DNA from: Roseiarcus sp963709185
Lineage (GTDB): Bacteria > Pseudomonadota > Alphaproteobacteria > Rhizobiales > Beijerinckiaceae
Direction: 5' to 3'
NCBI GenBank assembly: GCA_963709185.1
Contig: CAVPVQ010000023.1
Coordinates: forward strand, 186,001-250,000
DNA: 64,000 nucleotides
In this document: positions 1 to 8,081 of the stretch, in pieces
How the letters are laid out: every line of letters starts with the position of its first letter
Position numbering within the stretch: position 1 is the first letter of the stretch
Program-made: the position numbers and the translations under genes
Notes under the pieces: generated by a model
Seen by the model: the letters and a program-made list of their open reading frames with translations, nothing else
Database searches by the model: none
Told to the model about the DNA's origin: nothing

Positions 1-522
1 GCCCTCCAGCCAGGCCTTGCGGGCATGGACGATGATCGCCGCCGCGCCCGCCGCCTCGACGCTCGCGGCCAGCGCGAACAGCGCCTCGCGCGGCTCCTGC
101 GCGTCGACCCCGATGCGGCATTTGACGGTCACGGGGATGGCCACCGCGCTCGCCATCGCCCCAACGCACTCGCCGACCAGCGCCGGCTCGCGCATCAGGC
201 AGGCGCCGAAGCGCCCGCTCTGCACGCGGTCCGACGGGCAGCCGCAGTTCAGGTTGATCTCATCATAGCCGAAGTCGGCGCCGATGCGGGCGGCTTGCGC
301 AAGGCGCTGAGGGTCAGCGCCGCCCAGTTGCAGCGCGAGCGGATGCTCGAACGGGTCGAACCCCAGCAATCTCTCGCGCGGCCCGAACACCACCGCGTCC
401 GCCGTCACCATTTCGGTATAGAGGCGCGCGCGGCGCGTCAGCAGGCGATGGAAGACCCGGCAATGCCGGTCCGTCCAGTCCATCATCGGCGCGACGGAGA
501 ATCTTCTTTCCAATTCTTTCAT
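1..522 (-). CDS. dusA: tRNA-dihydrouridine(20/20a) synthase DusA, N-terminal part (cut by window edge)
   Basis: DusA reduces uridine to dihydrouridine in the tRNA D-loop using FMN and NADPH. The visible 174 residues begin MKELERRFSVAPMMDWTD, the DusA signature that opens the TIM barrel. They continue with the TEMVTADAV region, the LQLGG segment and the LNCGCPSDRVQ motif, which contains the conserved catalytic Cys. The C-terminal half lies beyond the left edge. The ATG at 522 has no strong ribosome binding site, and the frame stays open upstream to at least about 1010, so an extended start (for example the in-frame ATG at 675) is possible. The extra 5' length fits replacement of the original dusA start by an integrated element; the old start is at 3359-3424. 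Confidence 0.9.
   Translation of the reverse strand, partial: MKELERRFSVAPMMDWTDRHCRVFHRLLTRRARLYTEMVTADAVVFGPRERLLGFDPFEHPLALQLGGADPQRLAQAARIGADFGYDEINLNCGCPSDRVQSGRFGACLMREPALVGECVGAMASAVAIPVTVKCRIGVDAQEPREALFALAASVEAAGAAAIIVHARKAWLEG
474..502 (-). repeat. dusA attachment-type direct repeat, copy 1 (inside intact dusA)
   Basis: This 29-bp segment within dusA codons 7-16 matches 3373-3401 in 28 of 29 positions in the same orientation; the single difference is G at 493 against C at 3392. It encodes the FSVAPMMDW part of DusA. The 5' end of dusA is an established integration target for prophages and islands, which leave such a duplication at both ends. Confidence 0.8.
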
Positions 523-1249
523 CTCATTACGTTGTTTATTTTCCAGTCCGTCCAATGCGCAATTGGAACGATCGAGTTCTTCATCTCGCCGCGCCTTCGC
601 GAGAGCCGCCGTTTGCTCGCCGAGAGCGAATACGAACTGACGCCTCGTGCTGCTATCAGGTTTCGAACTGCACATATAGCGCACACAGGACTCTCGGCAC
701 CTCCGACCGCCAACCGTAGTGTCCAATATCCCTCCGCTCCGGCCAACGCCCGGCCGCGGCGCCAAGAACTTCGTCAGTCGGTCGATGTTCAGGAGCACCG
801 GATCAGGCTTGATTAACTGCGCGGGGGCAGAGCAGAAGCGGGTGCTGCGGCATATCCACCCAGCCGGTCCCTCGGCCAGAGCCTGTACGCGCCAGAATCG
901 CCATCGGCTGAGCCGATAGACGCACAATCTGGCCGGCGAACCTCGGCGCTTGACTGTAGACGGGCGTGGGGCCCGTGTGCCGGTCGGTCCGCTAACCTCT
1001 GACGAAATTGGGGTGCGTGGAGTCAACACGTGGAGTCGTTTCACAAGCTGCGCTCGGCGCCTGAGCGCGGCTCCTCGCTCAGCGCCCCTTCATTTCCAGG
1101 AATCGGCGCTTGATGCGCAAATGGTTGAGTCGCTGACCCTCACAGTCACGGCGATGGTTGAGTTTCGCTCAAGTCTCGCCGTTGGAGAACTCGTTATTCG
1201 CGGCCGATGCGGTATCGTAAGGTAAGGCGCCGTCCTCTTTACGGAGCCG
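523..1249. other. gene-poor stretch upstream of dusA
   Basis: No convincing gene is visible on either strand over these 727 bases. The open frames have the R/A/P/S-rich composition of shadow frames. The dusA frame reads open leftward through much of it, with a less biased stretch at 522-675. A recombinase would be expected about here if the dusA element were intact, but none is recognisable, so this may be its deleted remnant. Confidence 0.5.
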
Positions 1250-1771
1250 ATGATGCGCCCAAGCACCCTGTTTCCCCTAGTCCTTATCGCCTTCGCCGCG
1301 ACCGCGGCGTACGCAGCCGAGCCCGTACCGTTGACGTTGCCGCTGGCGATGGAGGCGCTCGGAGAGACGATCGCCGTCTGCGCCGCCAAGGGCTATAAGG
1401 TCGCCGTCGCCATCGTCGACCCGGAAGGGGTGATGAAGCTCGGGGCGCGCGGCGACGGCAGCCCGATCCATTCCCAGCGTTTCTCGTTCCGCAAGGCTTA
1501 CACCATCGCCAGCATGGGACCCATGTTCGGCGTCGACACCGGCAGTGCGCTGGTGGCGCATCTGCGCGATTTTCCTGGCGGTCTGGCCAATGTGCAATCG
1601 GGCAGCACCGATCTGCTGTTCCTGGCGGGCAGTAGCGTGATCAAGAGCGGCGGCGTGCCGATCGGCGCGATCGGCGTCAGCGGCGCGCCGTTGAGCAGCG
1701 AAGACGAGGCCTGCGCGCTCGCCGGGCTGGCCAAGATTCAGCCGCGGCTAGGTCCGCAGGGGAAGGGCTAG
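1250..1771 (+). CDS. GlcG/HbpS family heme-binding-type secreted protein
   Basis: This 173-residue protein has an N-terminal signal peptide (hydrophobic run LFPLVLIAFAATAAYA, cleavage after about residue 22) and then one GlcG/HbpS (DUF336) domain with the typical VAVAIVDPEG, FRKAYTIAS and GAIGVSG segments. HbpS-type members bind heme or protect against redox stress; GlcG-type members accompany oxidation loci. Exact function is unknown. Two adjacent ATGs (1250, 1253) follow a GGAG. It lies four bases before the cupin gene, probably co-transcribed, within the dusA-bounded insertion. Confidence 0.85.
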   Translation: MMRPSTLFPLVLIAFAATAAYAAEPVPLTLPLAMEALGETIAVCAAKGYKVAVAIVDPEGVMKLGARGDGSPIHSQRFSFRKAYTIASMGPMFGVDTGSALVAHLRDFPGGLANVQSGSTDLLFLAGSSVIKSGGVPIGAIGVSGAPLSSEDEACALAGLAKIQPRLGPQGKG

Positions 1772-1775
1772 CACC

Positions 1776-2264
1776 ATGTCGATGCCCCGGATTTCCCACG
1801 CGGCGCAAATGGTGTTTCCCGCTATCGAGCGCGACTTGATGCGGCGCCTGTGCCTGGCGGGCCTGGCAGGCGCCCTCTTCGCCGGAACGACCAGGCCGCT
1901 CCTCGCCCAGATCGCCACGGCGCGGCAGCCGCTCGTGACGCCGGACGGCATCAGGCGGACTACGCTCGAAAGCCACGCGAATGAAGCGGGCGACGAATTC
2001 CGCCTCGTGCTGACCGAATACCCGCCGGGTGTCGGACTGCCAATCCATCATCACCCGAGCGTCGCCCATAACTACGTGCTGGAGGGGGTTGCGGAATCCC
2101 AATACGATGGGGAGGGCTTGCGACGCTTGACCGCCGGCGAGAGCTATCAGGACAAGGCGCAGTCGTCCCATCTGATTTTCCGCAACGGCGACGAAAGCGC
2201 GCCGCTCAAATACCTGATCGCCTATACGGTGCGAAAGGGGCAGCCCTTTCTGATCGTGCCATGA
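1776..2264 (+). CDS. secreted cupin-domain protein
   Basis: This 162-residue frame contains a single conserved-barrel cupin domain. The metal-site histidines are in GLPIHHHPSVAHNYVLEG (about residues 88-105), and a second cupin motif surrounds the SHLIFRNG stretch. The residues from Met22 (MRRLCLAGLAGALFAG) form a good signal peptide, so ATG 1839 may be the true start and the protein is probably periplasmic. It follows the GlcG/HbpS gene closely and converges on the LysR gene, 7 bp apart. Substrate unknown; similar small cupins are often annotated only as cupin-domain proteins. Confidence 0.8.
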   Translation: MSMPRISHAAQMVFPAIERDLMRRLCLAGLAGALFAGTTRPLLAQIATARQPLVTPDGIRRTTLESHANEAGDEFRLVLTEYPPGVGLPIHHHPSVAHNYVLEGVAESQYDGEGLRRLTAGESYQDKAQSSHLIFRNGDESAPLKYLIAYTVRKGQPFLIVP

Positions 2265-2271
2265 CGACGTT

Positions 2272-3144
2272 TCAGATGGCCGCGCCCAGGGTCGTCGTCA
2301 GCGTCTCAGTCAGCAGCTCGGCGAGCCGCGCGGCGGCGGGCGAACCATGCGCGGCGCGCTCGTACAACGCCAGGGAACTCGAAGGCAGGGGCGGCAGCCC
2401 CTCCGCCTCGCCCAGCACGGTCAGCTGCGGCGGCAGCCCTTCTGGGGTCCGCACCGTGACGCCGAGCCCAGCAGTGACTGCGGCCCAAAGGCTGGCAAGG
2501 CTCTGGCTACGGAAATCGACCGCCCAGGCAATGCGGCGCCCATCGAGCGCCGCCTCTGCGGCGGCGCGGAACAGGCAGGGTGGATCGAACACGGCGAGCC
2601 GGACGGGATCCCGCGCCTGCCGCCGATAATTCCGCGGACCGATCCAGGCCATCGGGATCGTGCCCGACCATCGGGCCTCGTCGGGTGTCCCGGCCGCGAA
2701 GACCATCGCCAGGTCGAGCTCGCCGCGGTCGAGCCGAGCCGCGAGGGCCGGGCTTCGTTCGATCGTCGTCTCGATCGCGATGAAAGGGTAGAGCCGCACG
2801 AAGCGAGCAAGCGCGGCCGGTAGCCAAGTTTCCGCGAAATCGGGCGGCACGCCCAGTCGGACGGTCCCGTCGAGCCGCGGCCGCGCCGTCGCGCCTACCG
2901 CCTCGTCGTTCAAGGCGATCAAGCTCTTAGCATAGCCCAGCATGCGCTCGCCGACCTCGGTCAGAACCATGCCGCGGCCGGCCCGGCGGAACAGCTTCTG
3001 CCCGATCTGCTCTTCCAACCGCTTGAGCTGCAGGCTGACCGCCGATTCCGACCGCCCGACCCGCGCGGCGGCGCGGGCGAAGCTGCCGTCGCGCTCGACC
3101 GAGACCAGGGTGCGCAGCACCGAAAGGTCGAAATTCACCATCAT
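2272..3144 (-). CDS. LysR-family transcriptional regulator
   Basis: From ATG 3144 the protein has 290 residues. The N-terminal winged helix-turn-helix (FDLSVLRTLVSVERDGSFARAA, SESAVSLQLKRLEEQ, residues about 4-60) is classic LysR, followed by a substrate-binding domain. The frame is open to 3324, but homology begins only at this ATG, which has GGAGGA 12 bases upstream. LysR proteins usually control a divergent or adjacent gene in response to a small molecule. The convergent GlcG-cupin pair is the obvious candidate, all three being inside the same inserted segment. Confidence 0.88.
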   Translation of the reverse strand: MMVNFDLSVLRTLVSVERDGSFARAAARVGRSESAVSLQLKRLEEQIGQKLFRRAGRGMVLTEVGERMLGYAKSLIALNDEAVGATARPRLDGTVRLGVPPDFAETWLPAALARFVRLYPFIAIETTIERSPALAARLDRGELDLAMVFAAGTPDEARWSGTIPMAWIGPRNYRRQARDPVRLAVFDPPCLFRAAAEAALDGRRIAWAVDFRSQSLASLWAAVTAGLGVTVRTPEGLPPQLTVLGEAEGLPPLPSSSLALYERAAHGSPAAARLAELLTETLTTTLGAAI

Positions 3145-3358
3145 GTTCCCGCTGTTCCTCCAGCCGAAGGGGTGTTCCATGCCGATTGCCCTGACCATAC
3201 AAGAAGGTTTGCTCTCAGCCGGGTCGCCACCAAGGACGAGCGATCTTCGCCGCGGAGATTGGCCGCGGCTATCGACGAATTTCGCGCAAACGAAAAGGAA
3301 AGAAAAGTAGAACGCCGTGTGCACTCCACGCGCACGAGCTCCTCCGGTAGATTGAAAA

Positions 3359-3424
3359 TTATCGGGTCTCCCTCCAGTCCATCATCGGCGCCACGGAGAA
3401 TTTGAAGGAGGCGTCCATCGTCAT
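3359..3424 (-). pseudogene. displaced original 5' end of dusA (21 codons)
   Basis: The frame starts at ATG 3424, overlapping the MATE stop by the four bases ATGA, and reads MTMDASFKFSVAPMMDW before diverging and stopping at 3359. Its middle matches the DusA N-terminus base for base except one position. This is best read as the original dusA start, once translationally coupled behind the MATE gene and cut off by insertion of the 2.9-kb segment. It is not expected to make a functional product. Confidence 0.72.
3373..3401 (-). repeat. dusA attachment-type direct repeat, copy 2 (distal end of insertion)
   Basis: This is the second copy of the 29-bp dusA 5'-end repeat, 28/29 identical to 474-502 and in the same orientation. 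It lies inside the displaced dusA fragment and marks the distal boundary of the inserted segment. Confidence 0.8.
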
Positions 3425-4833
3425 CGGACGGCCTCCTTAAAGAATCCCGCCCGTTCCCTCAAGCGCCAGCGCGCCAGGAGCAGCGCCGAGACGCAGGCGA
3501 GGCCGCAGGCCAGTCCGATCCACAGGCCGGTTCCCGCCAGCGGCGTCGCGAAGGCGAGCGCCACGCCGACCGGCAGGCCGACGCCCCAATAGCCGAACAG
3601 CGCGATCAGCATCGGGGTGCGCGCGTCATGCACGCCGCGCAGCATGCCCGCCGCCACCGCCTGCGCCCCGTCGAAAATCTGGAACAGCGCAGCGATGCGC
3701 AGAAAGGCGCCCGCGCGTTCGACGATCTCGGCGTTGCCGGGCGCCGCGACGTCGATGAAAACCGAGATCAGCGCGCGAGGAAACAGCAGCATGGTCGCGG
3801 CAGAGGCGATGGCGAAGCCGAGGCCGATCGCCAGCGCCGCCCAACCCGAGCGGGAGACCCTCAAGGCGTCGCCCGCGCCGTAGGCGTGGCCGACCCGCAC
3901 CGTCGCCGCCTGGCTGATCCCCAGGGGAACCATGAAGGCGAGCGAAATGATCTGGAACACCACCGCATGGGCCTCGAGCGAAGGCGCGCCGATGATTCCC
4001 ATGAAGAACACCGCGCCCGAAAACACCATGATTTCGATGGTGATGGTGGCGCCGATCGGCGCGCCGAGCCGCCACAATTGCGCGAGCTTCAGCCCATCGA
4101 TCCGCCAGGCGCCGCCGAACAGCCGGTAGCGCGCCAGATGCGGGTCGATGAACGCGGCGAACACCAGCACGAGCAGCATGAAGACCTGCGAAATGCAGGT
4201 CGCCAGGCCCGATCCGAACACCCCGAGGGCGGGCAGGCCGAACTTGCCGAAAATCAGCAGATAATTGGCGATCGCATTGACGCCGACCGCCAGCACGCCG
4301 GCGAGCAAGGTCGGGCCGGGACGGTTCAGCGCCGCGAACACGGAACGCGCTGCAAAGAACAGAAAGGCCGGCGCCAGCGCCCATTGCAGGCCGTGCAGAT
4401 AGACCGCCGCCTGCGCCGCCAGATCGGGCTCCTCGCCAAAGGCGATTAGCAGGCTCCTTGCGTTCCACAGCACCGCCCACATCGGCAAGGCGAGGGCGAG
4501 CGCGCTGAGGAACGCCTGATGGGCCGCGCCGCGCACGCCGGCGTCGTCGTCCGGCCGCGCGCCAAGCTGGCTCGCGGCGATCGGCGACACCGCGCCGACG
4601 AGGCCGACGCCGAACAGCAGCATCGGCAAAAACAGATTGAATCCGAGCGCGCCGGCGGCCAGCGACTTCGGCGACAGCCGTCCCAGCATCATCAGATCGG
4701 TGGTGGTCATCGCGCTCTGCGCGAGATTGGCGATGATCAGCGGCCAGCTCAGCGCGAGCGTCGCTGAGACCTCGCGCGCCAATCGCGCGCGCCCTCCCGG
4801 GCGCTGCTGCTCGGCTTTGACGGAATGAAGCAT
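3421..4833 (-). CDS. MATE family efflux transporter
   Basis: This 470-residue inner-membrane protein has the twelve-helix MATE layout in two homologous halves (LALSWPLIIANLAQSAM at about residue 25; a second set of helices from about residue 235). It fits the NorM/DinF-type cation-coupled drug exporters in length and pattern. The frame extends to 4905, but ATG 4833 precedes the conserved start. The stop overlaps the displaced dusA start, so MATE and dusA were once an operon. Drug specificity cannot be read from sequence. Confidence 0.92.
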   Translation of the reverse strand: MLHSVKAEQQRPGGRARLAREVSATLALSWPLIIANLAQSAMTTTDLMMLGRLSPKSLAAGALGFNLFLPMLLFGVGLVGAVSPIAASQLGARPDDDAGVRGAAHQAFLSALALALPMWAVLWNARSLLIAFGEEPDLAAQAAVYLHGLQWALAPAFLFFAARSVFAALNRPGPTLLAGVLAVGVNAIANYLLIFGKFGLPALGVFGSGLATCISQVFMLLVLVFAAFIDPHLARYRLFGGAWRIDGLKLAQLWRLGAPIGATITIEIMVFSGAVFFMGIIGAPSLEAHAVVFQIISLAFMVPLGISQAATVRVGHAYGAGDALRVSRSGWAALAIGLGFAIASAATMLLFPRALISVFIDVAAPGNAEIVERAGAFLRIAALFQIFDGAQAVAAGMLRGVHDARTPMLIALFGYWGVGLPVGVALAFATPLAGTGLWIGLACGLACVSALLLARWRLRERAGFFKEAVR

Positions 4834-4996
4834 TGACCCATTCCACGGCTTGGGCCACGACAAAGGAGCGCTTCGTCCGCCAGATGGAGCGCCTTGATAA
4901 GGCATTGGCCTCCGCCCGCCAAATCCGCGCCCCGGCGGTCGCTCAACCGACAGGCGGCCCCTGCCCCGTCAGTCAACCGCACGGGAGAGTCTTCCG

Positions 4997-6007
4997 ATGG
5001 CCGCCGCCCAAACGCCCGTCATCCTCGACGTCGACACCGGGATCGACGATGCGCTCGGCCTGCTCTACATCTGCGCCGCGCCCGAGGCGCGAATCCTCGG
5101 CGTCTCCACGGTGGCGGGCAATGTCGATCTGGCGCGGGCGACGCGCAACACAAGAGCCGTGCTGGCGCTTGCCGGTCGCCAGGACATCGCGGTCTGGCCG
5201 GGCTGCGACCGTCCGTTGATGCGCACGACCGAACGCGCAAGCGCCGTGCATGGCCAATCCGGCCTCGGCCATGCCGTCCTCCCCGAGCCTGGCGCCGGCG
5301 CCGACACGCGCGACGCGGTCGATGCGATCATCGCCGCCGCGCGAGCCCAAGCGGGCGAACTCGTGCTGGTCGCCACCGGACCGCTCACCAATATCGCCGT
5401 CGCGCTGATGCGCGAGCCCGAACTGCCGCGCCTGCTGAAGCGGCTCGTGCTGATGGGCGGCGCGTTCAGGGAGGGTGGCAACGTCACGCCGGCCGCCGAG
5501 TTCAACATCTGGCACGACCCGGAGGCGGCGCATATCGTGTTCAACCGCTTTGGCGGCGAAGGCGCGGCGCCGCTGGTGGCGGTCGGCCTCGACGTCACGC
5601 GCCAGACCCTGCTGCTGCCCGAGCATGTGGCCGATCTCGCGCGTCGCTGCGAAGGCGCGCCGCACGCAGGCTCGTTGTTGCGCTTCCTCGAGGATGCGAC
5701 GCGGCACTACTTCGAGTTCATGGAGCAGCGCGAGGGACGCCGACATTTCGTCATGCACGACCCGCTCGCCATCGCGGCGGCGATTGATCCCACCTTGATC
5801 GAGACGACCGCCGTCGCGGTCGACGTCGAAACCTCGGGCGCGCTGGCGAGCGGCATGACGCTGGCCGACTGGCGCGGCGTCTGGCGCCGCAGGCCCAACG
5901 CTGAGGTTGCGACCGGCGTCCGCGCCGAACGCTTCATCGAGGAATTCATCGCCGCGATGGAGCGACTGGCGCGGCGGGAAAACCCGCCTCAGTCGAACGT
6001 GGCGTGA
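4997..6007 (+). CDS. nucleoside hydrolase (inosine-uridine preferring family)
   Basis: The 336-residue protein cleaves the N-glycosidic bond of ribonucleosides to base and ribose. The calcium and ribose-binding motif DVDTGIDDA is at residues 11-19. The family's VATGPLTNIA, LMGGAFREGG and AEFNIWHDPEAA motifs follow in order. Length is normal. It is divergent from the MATE gene, with 163 bp between, and its 3' end overlaps the convergent sugar isomerase gene by 19 bp. The released ribose and base would feed salvage; substrate preference is uncertain. Confidence 0.92.
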   Translation: MAAAQTPVILDVDTGIDDALGLLYICAAPEARILGVSTVAGNVDLARATRNTRAVLALAGRQDIAVWPGCDRPLMRTTERASAVHGQSGLGHAVLPEPGAGADTRDAVDAIIAAARAQAGELVLVATGPLTNIAVALMREPELPRLLKRLVLMGGAFREGGNVTPAAEFNIWHDPEAAHIVFNRFGGEGAAPLVAVGLDVTRQTLLLPEHVADLARRCEGAPHAGSLLRFLEDATRHYFEFMEQREGRRHFVMHDPLAIAAAIDPTLIETTAVAVDVETSGALASGMTLADWRGVWRRRPNAEVATGVRAERFIEEFIAAMERLARRENPPQSNVA

Positions 6008-6669
6008 TCGCGCACGGTGACGTAGCGCATCGGCGCGTCCTCCTCGATCGGCGGGAACGGCGCGAGTGGCGGCAGGAAGTAGTTGTCGGTCGCATCGTCA
6101 TTGGCGAGCGAGACTTCGCCGGCGAGCGTCACGCCGCCTTCGGCCCAGAAGGAATGGGCGATGAACGGCTCCAGCGTCAGGCTCTCGCCGGGCTCCAGCG
6201 ACACGCGCGCGCCCGGCGCCAGATCGAGCGTTTCGACGTCCTTCAGCGCCTGGAAGCGCTCGTCGAGCCGGGCGCCCGCCGCATTCACCTTGAACAGCTC
6301 GACGACGAAACGCGCGCCGCCGCGATTGACGATGTCCTCGGTCTTGACGACGTGAAAGTGGTGCGGCGTGCGTTGTCCGTCCTCGGCCAGCATCACTTTC
6401 TCGGCGTACAGCCGCCCCGCCCCGGCCGCGAGGCTTCGCCAGTCGCCCATGCGCAAGGTGAAAATGCTGAGGCCCTCCGAGGCGAAGGCGCCGGGTCTGA
6501 ATTCCACGACGTTCCAGCCGAGCCCGGCCTCGCGGATGCGCCTGGCGCTCGCCGGTCGGGCGCGGAACTGCGCCGCGTCCCACAAGGCGAAAGGCGGCAG
6601 GCTGACCCGATGGCGGCCGCAGAGTTCGCGCATCGCGTCGATGCGGCGATCGATGAACGAGCGGCGCAT
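5989..6669 (-). CDS. D-lyxose / D-mannose isomerase (cupin type)
   Basis: The 226-residue protein matches the cupin-fold D-lyxose ketol-isomerase family, which interconverts D-lyxose with D-xylulose or D-mannose with D-fructose using a divalent metal. The metal-binding histidines are in PHHFHVVKTED (about residues 100-110), with a further conserved histidine in EPFIAHSFW. The C-terminal DNYFLPPLAPFPPIEEDAP segment is typical. It is encoded just downstream of the pyrophosphatase on the same strand, and convergent with the nucleoside hydrolase. Placement beside a pentose-releasing hydrolase fits sugar salvage, but this is inference. Confidence 0.85.
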   Translation of the reverse strand: MRRSFIDRRIDAMRELCGRHRVSLPPFALWDAAQFRARPASARRIREAGLGWNVVEFRPGAFASEGLSIFTLRMGDWRSLAAGAGRLYAEKVMLAEDGQRTPHHFHVVKTEDIVNRGGARFVVELFKVNAAGARLDERFQALKDVETLDLAPGARVSLEPGESLTLEPFIAHSFWAEGGVTLAGEVSLANDDATDNYFLPPLAPFPPIEEDAPMRYVTVRDHATFD

Positions 6670-6705
6670 CAGGCGGCCTCGCAGAGGGTCAGCGTCCGTG
6701 TGGGC

Positions 6706-7245
6706 CTATGGCCTGGCATGCGCCCGGGCTCGTTCGATGCCGGCGAGCACCAGCGAGCGGGCCTCTTCGGCGTCGCCCCAGCCAATGATCTTGACCCACT
6801 TGCCCGGCTCGAGATCCTTGTAGTGCGCGAAGAAATGCTCGATCTGCTTGAGGGTGATCTCGGGAAGATCAGCGGAATTGTTGATCCGCGCATAGCGCTG
6901 GGTAAGCTTGGCCGACGGCACGGCGAGCAGCTTTTCATCGCCCCCCGCTTCATCCTCCATCAGCAGCACGCCGACGATCTTGCAGCTCATCACCGCGCCC
7001 GGAATGATCGCCCGCGTATTGGCGACGATGACGTCGCAGGGATCGCCGTCGTCGGACAGCGTATGGGGAATGAAGCCGTAATTGCCGGGATAGCGCATCG
7101 ACGTATAGAGGAACCGATCGACGACCAGCGCCCCCGCCTTCTTGTCCATCTCGTATTTGATCGGCTCGCCGCCGATCGGCACCTCGATCACCACATTGAC
7201 TTCATGCGGCGGGTTGGCGCCGATCGAGATGGCGTCGATATTCAT
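6706..7245 (-). CDS. ppa: inorganic pyrophosphatase (family I)
   Basis: The 179-residue enzyme hydrolyses pyrophosphate to phosphate in the cytoplasm, pulling biosynthetic reactions forward. The signature DGDPCDVIV (D-x-D-P-x-D metal site) lies at residues about 66-74, preceded by YPGNYGFIPHT. EVPIGGEPIKYEMDKK at the N-terminus and the length are those of bacterial family I hexameric enzymes. It is a housekeeping gene, transcribed toward the sugar isomerase 36 bp downstream. Confidence 0.96.
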   Translation of the reverse strand: MNIDAISIGANPPHEVNVVIEVPIGGEPIKYEMDKKAGALVVDRFLYTSMRYPGNYGFIPHTLSDDGDPCDVIVANTRAIIPGAVMSCKIVGVLLMEDEAGGDEKLLAVPSAKLTQRYARINNSADLPEITLKQIEHFFAHYKDLEPGKWVKIIGWGDAEEARSLVLAGIERARAHARP

Positions 7246-7354
7246 GGGCGAGCTCCGGACGCGCCAGACGCGCCGCTGACCAGGCCGAAAACGGCGGCGA
7301 AGGCCCTTGCCGCAACTCCCGGCGCGGCGTCGCGAACCGCCGTTCGATCGGCCG

Positions 7355-7870
7355 TCACTCGAAGCCGAAAGCGACGCGCTCTCGCGTCTCGACGCCGAAT
7401 TTCTCGGGCGCGCGGCGAACGATGCGTCCGCCGAGGTGAGCGTAGAACGCCAGGGCGCGGTCGTTGTCGGCCAGCGCCCAGACCAGAAAGGACCGGTAGC
7501 CGTGATCGGCGAGGTCCTTTTGCGCGGCCTCGAACAGCCGGCGCCCGAAGCCGCCGCCCTGGTATTCCGGCGCGAGATAGAGCTCGAATATCTCGCCGCT
7601 ATAGGTCAGGGCGGGCACCCGGTTGCGGCCGTAGCTGACATAGCCGGCGATCTTGTCGCCGAAGTCGAGCACCAGCAGCCGCGAGCCGCGGGCGATCGCG
7701 TTGCGCCACCACACCGGGCCGCGGCGCGCGATCATCCGCTCCAGTTCACGGCCGGGAATGACGCCCTGGTAGGCGTCGCGCCAAGCCGAATCGTGCACCT
7801 CGGCGATGCTGATTTCATCGCCGTCGCGCGCCGTGCGGATCGATATCGTGGTATTCGCCATGAGCGTCAT
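7355..7870 (-). CDS. GNAT family N-acetyltransferase
   Basis: From ATG 7870 (or in-frame ATG 7861) the product has about 171 residues and one GNAT domain. The β4 strand GEIFELYLAPEYQGGGFGRRLFEAA carries the acetyl-CoA loop (Q/R-x-x-G-x-G/A type, here QGGGFG). The C-terminal VWALADNDRALAFYAHLGG is the usual GNAT end. Acceptor substrate unknown. The open frame continues to 8155 without homology, so the shorter start is preferred. Confidence 0.85.
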   Translation of the reverse strand: MTLMANTTISIRTARDGDEISIAEVHDSAWRDAYQGVIPGRELERMIARRGPVWWRNAIARGSRLLVLDFGDKIAGYVSYGRNRVPALTYSGEIFELYLAPEYQGGGFGRRLFEAAQKDLADHGYRSFLVWALADNDRALAFYAHLGGRIVRRAPEKFGVETRERVAFGFE

Positions 7871-8081
7871 GTTAAGTCCGCCGGAGGCCCGACCGCAAGG
7901 TCTTGACAAAGACGAATTTGCACAATTCTGCGGCGCGCGTCGTCCGCCGCTGCTCCGGCCACTTCCACCGTGTTCCCTTGTAGGAAGAACGACGCGACGG
8001 AAGGCCGCCGACGAACGCCGGCCCGGCATCGCCAGGAAGGCCCGGCGAAGGGCGCCCGATCTCGGAGCGCCCGCGCAAATC

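Larger units (their letters stand above)
503..3372. mobile_element. remnant of an element integrated in dusA (about 2.9 kb, no integrase seen)
   Basis: The interval is bounded by the 29-bp dusA repeats at 474-502 and 3373-3401. It separates the complete dusA from its original start, which still overlaps the MATE stop codon. It carries a GlcG/HbpS-family gene, a cupin gene and a LysR regulator. I found no tyrosine recombinase, phage or conjugation gene, so the element appears decayed to cargo. The boundaries come from sequence; the origin is inferred from the known habit of dusA-targeting elements. Confidence 0.6.

Noticed and set aside
53..816. Plus-strand open frame covering the left edge
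   Set aside because: It is antisense to dusA, Arg/Ala-rich and without homology.
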